DNA of 45,396 nucleotides from an uncultured Puniceicoccaceae bacterium (GCA_905479975.1 CAJQOS010000016.1:1-45396), one strand, 5' to 3'. Positions 38,306 to 45,396 are shown, numbered from the stretch's first letter. Made by a program: numbers and translations. Notes: generated by a model not told the origin, from the sequence alone.

Positions 38306-39310
38306 GTCAAACGTAGAAAATAGAATAATTGCCTTGCTACGATCTCTTTGTGATGGAAGATCGTTGTTATGCCCCGCAAGCAACGCATCGAGTATCCTGG
38401 AGCGGTCTACCACGTGATCAGTCGCGGCAATTACCGCAAAGAGCTTTTTCTCTCAGAGAATACGGGAAAAGCTTTTGAGCGGACGATCTTTGAAGCGGTC
38501 GAGCGCTGTGGCTGGAAGCTTCACGCCTATGTGATTATGAGCAATCACTATCACTTAGCGATCGAGACTCCGGAACCGAATCTGGTGGACGGGATGAAGT
38601 GGTTGCAGAGCACATTTGCCACGCGCTTCAACCGCTTGCGCAAGGAGCGGGGGCATGTGTTTCAAGGGCGTTATAAATCCATTCTGATTGGGCAGGGGCG
38701 TTCGTTGTTAGGCCTTGTGAATTATATTCATCTAAACCCGGTTCGTGCGGGACTTTGCACTGTAACCGCTCTCAGAGATTATCAGCTCTCAAGTTATCCT
38801 AAGTGTTTTAAGCAATCGCCTCAAGGCGGTCTGTGCCTGAGGATTTCCTCGGTATCCTTGATTTGCCCGATACTTTGGCGGGCATGCGTCGCTATGCGGC
38901 GCACCTCGAACTTTGTGAAGAACAGGATCCTGATCAGCGAGCCGCACTCATGAAGCGCTATTGCCGTGGTTGGTTTATCGGTGATAAGGAGGAAAAGAAA
39001 GCGCTGGCCGAAGAGCTTAATCAGCGCCACAAGAACGTTGATTGGGAAGGTATTGACTTGAAAGAGATCAAAATCGCTCAGTGGGAAGCACTCACAACCA
39101 AAGCGCTTAAGAAGTGTAATAAGGGGGAGAGCGACATCGAGGTTGATGCCAAGGGGGCTGAATGGAAGACTGAGATTGCCTTGCTTTTGCGCACACAGAG
39201 CACTGCGAGCAATCCGTGGATTGCTGAGCGCCTGAATATGGGGCATCCCTCTCGAATCACTAATTTGCTCAGAGAGCGCAGGTAGGATTCTATTTTCTAC
39301 GTTTGACCCC
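38303..39310 (+). mobile_element. RAYT element with perfect 24-bp inverted ends
   Basis: Positions 38303-38326 and 39287-39310 are exact inverted copies of one 24-nt sequence (outer part GGGGTCAAACGTAG, then AAAATAGAAT inward). They enclose one frameshifted RAYT-type transposase. Short tandem repeats with small hairpin potential stand just outside each end. IS200/RAYT enzymes act on hairpin-bearing single strands, and perfect long ends suggest recent or still maintained activity. Confidence 0.85.
38369..39285 (+). pseudogene. REP-associated tyrosine transposase (RAYT), frameshifted
   Basis: The frame from 38369 encodes the Y1/IS200-like domain: RIEYPGAVYHVISRGN at the N terminus, the metal-binding HUH motif in MSNHYHLAIET, the catalytic Tyr in QGRYKSIL and YIHLNPVRAGL. 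It then runs into unrelated residues and stops at 38951. The expected C-terminal part (PEDFLGILDLPDTL ... RCRGWFIG-like) continues in the -1 frame to 39285. A stop in that frame at 38809-38811 places the shift after 38812, near 38820-38835. No classical slippery heptamer is visible, so mutation or a sequencing error is more likely than programmed shifting. Joined length would be about 305 residues, normal for the larger RAYTs. A 7-bp hairpin (38339-38345 with 38358-38364) precedes the start codon. Confidence 0.85.
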
Positions 39311-39359
39311 ATTGGGGGATCTTTGACCCCATTGGGGGATTTGACCTCATTGGGGGATC
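39302..39359. repeat. Tandem repeats at the RAYT right end
   Basis: Three copies of about 19-20 nt (TTTGACCCCATTGGGGGATC and close variants) begin inside the right inverted end. Each contains a small CCCC-ATT-GGGG hairpin. Confidence 0.9.
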
Positions 39360-39415
39360 GCAGTGGCGTATTCGCCAAGCGCCTTGAGAAAGGTCGCTCG
39401 TATTTGAGCGATTTT

Positions 39416-39480
39416 GCTGTCTTGACAGCAGAAAGCATGCGATCAATAGTGCAAGTATGCGAACGACAGTCACTATTGAT
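39416..39480 (+). promoter_or_regulatory. Promoter and operator-like region of the toxin-antitoxin pair
   Basis: TTGACA (39422-39427), a 17-nt spacer and AATAGT (39445-39450) make a good promoter match. The start point would fall on or next to the ATG at 39457, so the message may have no leader. A perfect inverted repeat GCTGTC-TT-GACAGC (39416-39429) covers the -35 box, and a second, ATCAATAGTG (39442-39451) with CACTATTGAT (39471-39480), spans the -10 box and first codons. Both are candidate sites for autoregulation by the antitoxin. Confidence 0.5.
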
Positions 39481-39708
39481 GCCGATACCGAGCATTTGCT
39501 TCGAGAGGAGGCGATTCGGACGGGGTGTTCCTTTAAAGAGGTGCTGAACCAGTCGATTCGTCGTGCGTTGAGCCAGCCTTCGGCTGAGCGGTTGGAGGTG
39601 CCGCCGCTGTTTGCGGCTCCTTTTCCTTCGGAATTTGAGGGGGTGAGTCTGAATCGTCTGGCAGATGCGCTGGATGATGAAGAGACGATCAAAGAACTGG
39701 CACGATGA
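39457..39708 (+). CDS. VapB-type antitoxin (ribbon-helix-helix)
   Basis: The 83-residue protein starts with MRTTVTIDADTEHLLREEAIRTGCSFKEVLNQSIRRAL, a ribbon-helix-helix DNA-binding domain, and continues with a C-terminal stretch (from residue 55) likely to bind and block the toxin. It overlaps the PIN toxin gene by 4 bp. Antitoxins of this type usually repress their own promoter, in keeping with the inverted repeats at the -35 and -10 boxes. No Shine-Dalgarno sequence precedes the ATG. Confidence 0.85.
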   Translation: MRTTVTIDADTEHLLREEAIRTGCSFKEVLNQSIRRALSQPSAERLEVPPLFAAPFPSEFEGVSLNRLADALDDEETIKELAR

Positions 39709-40142
39709 TTTTACCGGATCTGAATCTCTTATTATATGCGTATAATCCACATGCGCCGCAGCATGCGCGTGCGAAGGCGTGGTGGGAGTCGGCGATCAAT
39801 GGGCGCGAGCTGATTGGGCTGCCGCATGAGGTGACGCTCGGTTTTGTGCGGATTGCCACGAATCCGCGTTTGGGTGCGGCGGCTGTGCCGCTGTCTGCGG
39901 CGCAAGCAGTGGTGGAGGGGTGGTTGAAGATCCCAGTCGTCCGCGTGCTGTTGCCGCAGGAAGATCATGTGGTGAAAGTCATGGCATTAATGGAGCGCAG
40001 TGCCACGAGTGGGCAACTTGCATCGGACGCGTCGCTGGCAGTCTATGCGATCGAGAGTCGGGCAACGCTGTGCTCGAATGATAGCGACTTTGCCCGTTTC
40101 TCCGGACTGACCTGGAAGAATCCGTTGTTGCAGGTGGCTTAG
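39705..40142 (+). CDS. VapC-type PIN-domain toxin
   Basis: The 145-residue protein is a single PIN domain, a metal-dependent ribonuclease. The acidic residues are in place: Asp5 (LPDLNLLLYA), Glu42 (HEVTLGF), Asp108 (ASDASLAVYA) and Asp126/Asp128 (NDSDFARF). VapC toxins cut tRNA or rRNA when the antitoxin is lost. The TNPRLGAAAVPLSAAQAVVEGWL segment places it in the group often labelled TA system VapC family. It lies directly after the RAYT element and is convergent with the Spy-like gene, with stop codons overlapping. Confidence 0.88.
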   Translation: MILPDLNLLLYAYNPHAPQHARAKAWWESAINGRELIGLPHEVTLGFVRIATNPRLGAAAVPLSAAQAVVEGWLKIPVVRVLLPQEDHVVKVMALMERSATSGQLASDASLAVYAIESRATLCSNDSDFARFSGLTWKNPLLQVA

Positions 40143-41083
40143 AAATTCATGCCCCCGAAGCCGCCGAGGATATTTTTGCGGCGTTGGTAGTCATCCCACG
40201 CATCCATTTGATCGGGTCTGAGGACTGATTGGATCGCGGCATCTCTGGTGCTGTCATCCTCTATGGGGTGCGTGTCCACGGCCTCGACGCCCTCGAACTG
40301 CATCGCTTCGCGGTAGCCGGGCGCGCTGCGGGCCATGATCGGGAAGATCGCATCTTGTTGAGCTTCGTCGAGTTCAACGGCTCGACTGAGGTCGGCTAGT
40401 TGACGATCTGTATCGCGGGTGACTTGTTCTGCATTTTCCTCTAATCGAAGATCCGTGTAAGCTTCACGCTGATCTTGGTTGAGGACTTCCAGGAAAATAT
40501 CATCGACCTCTGGATCGCCGCCGCGTTCGGCTTCCCATTGTTGTTGGAAGTATTCGGTCAAGGAGCTCTCGTCATCGTTGAGGACGCGCTCGAGTTCGTC
40601 GAGTTTGGCGGCTTGCTGTTGCCCTAAGCGCTCATTGAGGAGGCGGAGTTGTTCATCGCTGAGGTTGAGTCGATCAGTGCGGCCTTCGAGGACCTCTTGT
40701 ATGCCGTCTTCGATCGCTTGCTCGCGGTTGGCACGTAGCTCTGGTAGGATCAATTCGCGAAAGATCGGTTTGGAGTAGTCGATCAGCTCGCTGGCATTTT
40801 TGGCGCCTTTGCTGCGCGCGAGTTCTCTCACCGTGTGGTTGCTGCGGTAGCGGCGTGCTGAATTGAGGTCGGCGCGTAGTTCGCGGTTCTCAGTTGTGAT
40901 GAGTTCGAGTTGGGCTTTGAGCACTTCCGGGTCTTCGGCTTCGATCGTCCAACCACTGTCCTGCTCGGCAGCGGCGGCTGCTGCGAACCGCTCGGGTGGG
41001 CGTAGCATGGCGTGTGAAAATATTCCGATGCCGATCCCTGCGACGAGCACGAGGATGTTGATGTTGCGTAGTTGTTCAATCAT
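40139..41083 (-). CDS. Membrane-anchored helical protein with LxxxQ repeats (Spy/CpxP-like)
   Basis: The 314-residue product has an N-terminal membrane segment (INILVLVAGIGIGIFSHAML, 8-27) and then a largely helical, charged periplasmic body. A coiled coil (about 50-75) is followed by four motifs of the LxxxQ type: LSDEQLRLLNE, LNQDQREAYTD, LDEAQQDAIFP and LRPDQMDAWDD. These recall the LTxxQ motifs of Spy/CpxP periplasmic chaperones, though the family is not otherwise recognised and the protein is longer. The gene overlaps the ABC permease by 8 bp and so belongs to that exporter operon. The assignment of a chaperone-like role is inference. Confidence 0.75.
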   Translation of the reverse strand: MIEQLRNINILVLVAGIGIGIFSHAMLRPPERFAAAAAAEQDSGWTIEAEDPEVLKAQLELITTENRELRADLNSARRYRSNHTVRELARSKGAKNASELIDYSKPIFRELILPELRANREQAIEDGIQEVLEGRTDRLNLSDEQLRLLNERLGQQQAAKLDELERVLNDDESSLTEYFQQQWEAERGGDPEVDDIFLEVLNQDQREAYTDLRLEENAEQVTRDTDRQLADLSRAVELDEAQQDAIFPIMARSAPGYREAMQFEGVEAVDTHPIEDDSTRDAAIQSVLRPDQMDAWDDYQRRKNILGGFGGMNF

Positions 41084-42749
41084 GGTGCGTCTGGTCTTTG
41101 AGCATACGGTGGTATTGGATCCATTTTTGCACTACCAGTGGTAGGATGCATAGGTAGAGGATCATCGAAATGGTGAATGCGCCGCGCATAAAGAAGGTGT
41201 AGAGCCCGACCGTGCCATCCATGTGAGCGGTAAATGCGTAGAACGGCAGTGCCGGGCCACTCACGGCCATGAGGTAATAGCCGAGTCGGCGCAGCACCAG
41301 TCCATCGGCGATTGAGAGGATGATGATGGCGATGAGTAGTGGCACCACCCAGCCGTAGAGCGTGGGGATAAAGACTGCTTTGAATCCGCCTTGCTCGAGT
41401 AGTTGTTGAAATAGTATGGCGGGGATGAAGAGCGCGAGCGGACAAAGCAGCCAGCCCATTGACTGAAAGTCCATTGCCATGCCTTGAAACCACGCGCATT
41501 GGAACAGGCTGTATAGAAAGACCATCCACGCCACTGAGCCCAGTAGGCAGAGTGCGAGCGTGTGTGGTAGCGAGGTGGCGGCATCTGCGCCGGAAGGAAT
41601 CTTTTTCCACCCTAGCTTGCGCATCCGCCGCAGTTCTTTCATGCGGGTGTCGCGTGCCGGGGTGATAAAGCTGACCATGAGACAGATGGAGATGAGCACG
41701 AACAGACCGAACACGCCGGGCATTGCCAGTGTTTGAGGCTCGATCATATCACGCACTTTCACCACCGCGTCGGCGATATCAGGTTCGGCACTCGTGAAAT
41801 TATCACGCATGAAGGGTGGAAAGATTTTACCATCGGGGATCAGTGGCAGAATGGTTCCGAGAAAGACCGCGAGCCCACCCGCGAATATGCCGACCGCTGC
41901 ATGTTTGCCTAACAAGTGTGCATTCTCATTGCGCCACTTGCGCAGCACAATTATTAGGAATATGCCAAATAGCGAAAGTTGCATGCCGATCGAGAACAGC
42001 CAGACAGGCACGTGGTATTGGTAAAAGCGCACGGGCTCTTGCAACTCCCAATTGGGCAAGATGCCTGCCAGCTCATCAAACAGCACCGGGCGTATCGTTA
42101 AGTATTCAAAGAAGACGTAGCCGATATTCGAAAGCTGCGGTAAGATGAAGTAGAGCAACACCATCAATATTTGTGATAGAAAGCCCGCGAGGAAGCGCTG
42201 CTTCACGACCATGCCCGCTAGAAAGCCCGTCATGTGATACAGCATCACCGCGGGCAGCATGACAGCATAGACTTTGGCAATTTTGAATAGGGGGATGTCG
42301 CCAGTATAAAGAATGTATGCGAGGAAGGGCAGAGTGAGTGCGAACAACGCCCACTCTTGCACGGGCAGGCCAAACAGATAGCCCAGCGCCTTGGAGAGTG
42401 GCGACATCGGTGAGAGGCGCTGGTAGTCGAGAATGCCCTCTACGCCTTCGCGAGTGATGCCAGTGGCCATATTAAAGCTGCCCTTAAACATCAACAGGCC
42501 GCATTGCACCACGATGATGGTGACAAAGGCAAATCCCGCAGCTTCTTCGACAGATGCGCTGCCCCATTTCTGTGGCGCTAGGAAGGACATGAAAAAGACA
42601 AAGCCGGTGAAGACTAGGATAATCGATGCCCACGCGGCAAAGCTCACTGGGCGTAGGCGGGAGCGACAGTAGCGAATGAAAATCGGATTGCGCCAGATCT
42701 GCCATGCCGGTGGCTGAGTCACGCTCCGGGTTGTGGGCGAGGCGCTCAT
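41076..42749 (-). CDS. ABC exporter membrane subunit
   Basis: The 557-residue protein has about twelve hydrophobic segments, starting with FAAWASIILVFTGFVFFMSFLA (about 37-58) and ending with ISMILYLCILPLVVQKW, and a soluble loop near residues 380-400. It carries no ATPase motifs and is translated from a start overlapping the ATPase gene by 4 bp, so it is the permease of a two-gene ABC transporter of the ABC-2 type. Substrate is unknown. A LIDQ-like or lipoprotein-sorting mark was not seen. Confidence 0.88.
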   Translation of the reverse strand: MSASPTTRSVTQPPAWQIWRNPIFIRYCRSRLRPVSFAAWASIILVFTGFVFFMSFLAPQKWGSASVEEAAGFAFVTIIVVQCGLLMFKGSFNMATGITREGVEGILDYQRLSPMSPLSKALGYLFGLPVQEWALFALTLPFLAYILYTGDIPLFKIAKVYAVMLPAVMLYHMTGFLAGMVVKQRFLAGFLSQILMVLLYFILPQLSNIGYVFFEYLTIRPVLFDELAGILPNWELQEPVRFYQYHVPVWLFSIGMQLSLFGIFLIIVLRKWRNENAHLLGKHAAVGIFAGGLAVFLGTILPLIPDGKIFPPFMRDNFTSAEPDIADAVVKVRDMIEPQTLAMPGVFGLFVLISICLMVSFITPARDTRMKELRRMRKLGWKKIPSGADAATSLPHTLALCLLGSVAWMVFLYSLFQCAWFQGMAMDFQSMGWLLCPLALFIPAILFQQLLEQGGFKAVFIPTLYGWVVPLLIAIIILSIADGLVLRRLGYYLMAVSGPALPFYAFTAHMDGTVGLYTFFMRGAFTISMILYLCILPLVVQKWIQYHRMLKDQTHHD

Positions 42750-43735
42750 GATGCTTCCTCCAGATTTAGAATGACGTCTTCGATGGTGATGCCACGTTCG
42801 GAAAAACTGCGAATCGCATAGCCGCGCTCGATGAGTGTGCGTAACAATGCCACCTGATCCGCTTCGTCGCCGAGGTAGTCCAGTGTGAGCTCCGGGCCCT
42901 CGGCTTTGATCGACTGCGTGTGACTCAGCCCACTCAGGAATTCGAATGTGTCGGGGCAGGGCGCATGGAGTTGTATTTCTAAGATGCGATGCGTGCGCGC
43001 GCCCAATCGTTTCGCGACTTGGTCAGGTGGGCCAGAATCAAGCAATCGGCCGTGGTTGAGTATGCCGATCTGGGTGCAGAGCTCCGACAGCTCGCTCAGT
43101 ATATGGGAACTAATCAGCACTGCGACCCCGTCGCGGGCAAGGTCGCGTAAGGTATCGCGCAATGCGACGCGCGATGCTGGGTCGAGCCCGCTGGCTGGTT
43201 CGTCGAGTAGCAGCACCTTCGGCTGATGCAGTAGGCACTTCGCCAATACTAGGCGCTGCATCATGCCTCGTGACAGACTTTTGCAAAAGGTGTGCCGTTT
43301 TTCTGTGAGACGGACTTTTTCTAAGCAGTCGGCGACGCGTTGTTTTTGTAGGTCTCTGGGGACGCCATAGGCTGCGACAAACATCTCGAGGAACTCGCCG
43401 CATTTGAGATCGGTCGGCACAGGCGCTAGGTCTGGCATGTAGCCGAAGCAGCAACGTGCCGCTTCGGGCTCTTCGGCAACATCGATTCCGCAGACGTGCA
43501 CGTTTCCGTAAGTCGGTTCTAGCAATGTGGCCAAGACCTTGAAGCTACTTGTTTTGCCAGCACCATTTGGGCCGATCAATCCGTAGATCTCGCCGAAAGG
43601 CACTGACAGTGTCAGGCCATGGACGGCGGTCGTTGCGCCGTAATCCACTCGGACATCGGTGAGCTGAATCGCGGCCTGATCAGACGCGAGGTCAGCATGT
43701 GTGGCTTGCAGTTTAGCGTCATTCGTGGTTCTCAT
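42746..43735 (-). CDS. ABC exporter ATP-binding subunit
   Basis: The 329-residue protein has Walker A GPNGAGKT (55-62), the signature region LSRGMMQRLVLAKCLL, Walker B VLLLDEPASGLDP and the H-loop LISSHIL, followed by a C-terminal domain of about 90 residues as in CcmA/NodI-type exporter ATPases. It powers the permease encoded downstream. It is the first gene of the operon ATPase-permease-Spy-like protein, each overlapping the next. Confidence 0.95.
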   Translation of the reverse strand: MRTTNDAKLQATHADLASDQAAIQLTDVRVDYGATTAVHGLTLSVPFGEIYGLIGPNGAGKTSSFKVLATLLEPTYGNVHVCGIDVAEEPEAARCCFGYMPDLAPVPTDLKCGEFLEMFVAAYGVPRDLQKQRVADCLEKVRLTEKRHTFCKSLSRGMMQRLVLAKCLLHQPKVLLLDEPASGLDPASRVALRDTLRDLARDGVAVLISSHILSELSELCTQIGILNHGRLLDSGPPDQVAKRLGARTHRILEIQLHAPCPDTFEFLSGLSHTQSIKAEGPELTLDYLGDEADQVALLRTLIERGYAIRSFSERGITIEDVILNLEEAS

Positions 43736-44023
43736 TTCAAGAACCTTGAGTCTAACTGCTTATTGGGGCAAGCGAACAAGGCGATAGGCGAGGCAGCGGC
43801 TTGATTGAAGCTATTTAGCGAGGGTGACTCTGAGTGTGCCCGGTTTGTCGGCTTTGAGCGTGTTTGGGTGAATCGGTGTAATCCGGGGCTGTGTTTGAGT
43901 GGTGACTTTTTGTTCACTAATAGTTTGACCTGAGCAAGGATCTACGTTTAAGTGTTTGGTGTTCCAATCGTTGGAGCAGGTTCATTCACAAGAGCATAAT
44001 TAACGTAACTAAAAGGAAATATC

Positions 44024-44401
44024 ATGAATCAGACGATACTCAGTGGAAACCTCACAGCCGAAATTGAAACTCGGGAAGTGGGCGAGCAGCACCTCAGCAA
44101 GTTCACGCTTGCTTGTAATGAAGGCGACCGTGTGGTCTTTCTTCCGGTTGAAGGCTGGAATATGCCGCATTTGGCCGATTATTTATCCAAGGGCTCTAAG
44201 GTGCTGGTTTCCGGTAGCTTAAAGCAGGATAACTGGGAGACGGAAGGTGGTGAGAAGCGCAGTCGGATATTATTGACTGCTTATAAGGTCGAGTTTCTTT
44301 CGCCGAAAGTGGAGGCAGGCTCGCAGCCAGTCGCTACGTCCGCTCGTCGACCGCAGCGGCGATCCGGTCGCTCAGCAGGAGAGCGCACAGCGGCAGCATG
44401 A
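44024..44401 (+). CDS. ssb: Single-stranded DNA-binding protein without acidic tip
   Basis: The 125-residue protein has an SSB-type OB fold (MNQTILSGNLTAEIETREV ... KFTLACNEGDRVVFLPVEGWN ... LSKGSKVLVSGSLKQDNWETEGGEKRSRILLTAYKVEFL), about residues 1-95. The tail is short, basic and proline/serine rich (RRPQRRSGRSAGERTAAA) and lacks the DDDIPF-like acidic end through which SSB recruits partner proteins. It is therefore probably a second, specialised SSB. An AAAGGA Shine-Dalgarno sequence lies 6 nt before the ATG. The 288-bp gap upstream has no gene; TTGACC at 43925 could be a -35 box. An intrinsic terminator follows. Confidence 0.88.
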   Translation: MNQTILSGNLTAEIETREVGEQHLSKFTLACNEGDRVVFLPVEGWNMPHLADYLSKGSKVLVSGSLKQDNWETEGGEKRSRILLTAYKVEFLSPKVEAGSQPVATSARRPQRRSGRSAGERTAAA

Positions 44402-44429
44402 CGCTGTTAGCTGCTTGAACTCAGGCACG

Positions 44430-44464
44430 AGGCCGCGCTCCGGAAGCGTGGCCTTGTTTGTTTC
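44430..44464 (+). terminator. Intrinsic terminator of ssb
   Basis: AGGCCGCGCT (44430-44439) pairs with AGCGTGGCCT (44445-44454), ten pairs with one G-T wobble, around a 5-nt loop. A T-rich run (44454-44463) follows, 29 bp after the ssb stop. Confidence 0.85.
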
Positions 44465-44525
44465 GGGGGGGGGCGAGCTGTGTGTAGTTCTATTTATAGG
44501 TGGATTACGGGGGGATGTGTATGAC

Positions 44526-44549
44526 TTGAAAAATAATGCATTTTTTCAA
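44526..44549. promoter_or_regulatory. AT-rich palindrome upstream of the ribosomal operon
   Basis: TTGAAAAA (44526-44533) is mirrored by TTTTTCAA (44542-44549) around 8 nt. It lies about 10 bp before a TTGACG (44559-44564) that may be a -35 box. It could be a protein-binding site or an UP-like element of the rplC promoter. Confidence 0.35.
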
Positions 44550-44642
44550 AATACGTAGTTGACGAGGTCGGAATTGTCCTCTTTTTTCCGTCGCTCGCTT
44601 CCCATCTGAGGCGATAAATCACATTTTATTTTAACCACTAAC

Positions 44643-44678
44643 GCAGGTCTCGCAAACGGAGCATCCCGCTCCACCTGC
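44643..44678 (+). promoter_or_regulatory. Structured mRNA leader of rplC
   Basis: GCAGGT (44643-44648) pairs with ACCTGC (44673-44678). Within it GGAGC (44658-44662) pairs with GCTCC (44668-44672), leaving a one-sided 9-nt bulge. The stem ends 11 nt before the rplC ATG, and no Shine-Dalgarno sequence is found outside it. This is a candidate ribosomal-protein autoregulatory site, as S10/L4 operon leaders are elsewhere; the shape does not match any leader I know. Confidence 0.5.
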
Positions 44679-44689
44679 CTATTAGTATT

Positions 44690-45334
44690 ATGAACATAGC
44701 CCTACTTGGTAAAAAGATAGGTATGACTCAGGTATTCGACGATGCGAATCGTTTGATTCCTGTTACAGTCATCGAAGCAGGTCCTTGCCCGGTCACACAG
44801 GTCAAGTCGACTGAAGTCGACGGATATGACGCCATTCAAATTGGTTTCCGTCAGCAAAAAGAGCACCGCCTTTCTAAGGCAGCTCTTGGACACTTCAAAA
44901 AAGCAGGTGTTGAGCCAGTTGCTGAACTCAGCGAGTTCCGCACGAATGGTGAAACTGAAATCAACCTCGGCGATGTGCTGACTGTTGAGCGCTTTGAAGC
45001 TGGCCAGAAAATCGACGTGGTCGCGACAACTAAGGGGCGTGGTTTCCAAGGTGTCGTGAAACGCTACGGTTTCGCTGGTGGTCCAGCATCCCACGGTTCC
45101 ATGTTCCACCGTCGTGGTGGTTCTTATGGTATGTGTCAGTGGCCCGGCCACGTTATCAAGGGTAAGAAGATGCCAGGTCACATGGGTGACGTACAGCGCA
45201 CCGTTCAGAACCTTGAAATTGTTAAAGTGATTGCTGAAAAGAATCTGATCCTTGTAAAGGGCAGCATTCCTGGCTCACGTGGTGGCCTTGTCACCGTCCG
45301 CACTGCGATTAAAACCAAAGCCTCCAAGGCGTAA
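44690..45334 (+). CDS. rplC: 50S ribosomal protein L3
   Basis: The 214-residue protein starts MNIALLGKKIGMTQVF, the canonical L3 beginning, and has VVATTKGRGFQGVVKR and the loop GSYGMCQWPGHVIKGKKMPGHMG that reaches toward the peptidyl-transferase centre. The position methylated by PrmB in E. coli (Gln in GSIGQNQTPG) is Met here. It heads the ribosomal operon in this window: rplD follows after 18 bp, but rpsJ, which normally precedes rplC, is missing and ssb stands upstream instead, behind its own terminator. Confidence 0.97.
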   Translation: MNIALLGKKIGMTQVFDDANRLIPVTVIEAGPCPVTQVKSTEVDGYDAIQIGFRQQKEHRLSKAALGHFKKAGVEPVAELSEFRTNGETEINLGDVLTVERFEAGQKIDVVATTKGRGFQGVVKRYGFAGGPASHGSMFHRRGGSYGMCQWPGHVIKGKKMPGHMGDVQRTVQNLEIVKVIAEKNLILVKGSIPGSRGGLVTVRTAIKTKASKA

Positions 45335-45352
45335 TCGAAGGGACCTACTACG

Positions 45353-45396
45353 ATGAAACTTAAAGTTTACACAGCAGACGGGACACAGAGTGAAGA
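45353..45396 (+). CDS. rplD: 50S ribosomal protein L4, 5' end only
   Basis: The first 14 codons (MKLKVYTADGTQSE) are present before the window ends. Position after rplC and a GAAGGGA Shine-Dalgarno-like run about 10 nt upstream support rplD. L4 binds 23S rRNA and is the autoregulator of this operon in E. coli. Confidence 0.8.
   Translation, partial: MKLKVYTADGTQSE

Noticed and set aside
38800..38815. Programmed -1 frameshift site in the RAYT gene
   Set aside because: The TTTTAAG run does not satisfy the X-XXY-YYZ pattern in the reading frame, and it lies before the stop that bounds the second frame.
38821..39750. 309-codon minus-strand frame across the RAYT 3' part and the toxin-antitoxin genes
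   Set aside because: It is antisense to three well-supported coding regions and runs through both the inverted end and tandem repeats of the element.
41080..41610. 176-codon minus-strand frame within the ABC permease region
   Set aside because: It overlaps the permease on the same strand in another frame; the permease has clear membrane segments and coupled overlaps with both neighbours.

Overview
The window looks like a chromosomal segment of a Verrucomicrobiota bacterium, most likely of the Opitutae (Puniceicoccales / Coraliomargarita-like). Pointers are a Verru_Chthon cassette A-type pseudopilin, a secreted DUF4838 protein, an OpcA partner next to zwf, a DUF1573/MauE/rhodanese group and REP-type repeats with a RAYT transposase. 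The taxon is inferred from gene content only. Most genes lack a strong Shine-Dalgarno sequence, so several start codons are judged from family alignments.

Layout. 1-558: a gene-free stretch holding half of a REP pair and a MITE-like element with about 30-bp inverted ends. 559-6675: argG, then a FIST-domain sensor divergent from a PAS histidine kinase and a large hybrid kinase. 6921-13725: a single-chain E1alpha-E1beta-lipoyl-E2 2-oxo acid dehydrogenase, a BLUF photoreceptor, a LysE-like membrane protein and a secreted DUF4838 protein. 13743-15393: an overlapping MnmM-like methyltransferase and FAD oxidoreductase, probably a split MnmC-type wobble-uridine system. 15459-19058: yraN-zwf-opcA and a convergent peroxiredoxin. 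19338-25150: a complete RND efflux operon (outer membrane factor, pump, adaptor). 25467-28709: a cyclic-nucleotide-binding protein, a small anchored protein, pyruvate kinase and a WalJ-like metallo-hydrolase. 28894-30529: folE2 and a Nudix hydrolase. 30540-34309: the cassette A pseudopilin and a secreted partner. 34618-36147: an NtrC-type regulator. 36290-37867: rhodanese, MauE-like and DUF1573 proteins. 38276-40142: a RAYT element with perfect 24-bp inverted ends and a frameshifted transposase, then a VapBC-type toxin-antitoxin pair. 40139-43735: an ABC exporter operon with a Spy/CpxP-like third protein. 44024-45396: an SSB without the usual acidic tip, then the start of a ribosomal protein operon (rplC, rplD) that lacks rpsJ at its head.

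The most notable signals are two families of REP-like hairpins whose stems covary while loops stay fixed, the RAYT and MITE elements that may be related to them, the one-polypeptide dehydrogenase fusion, the split MnmC-like pair, the ABC operon with LxxxQ repeats, and a structured leader directly before rplC. No tRNA, rRNA, CRISPR array or prophage was seen.
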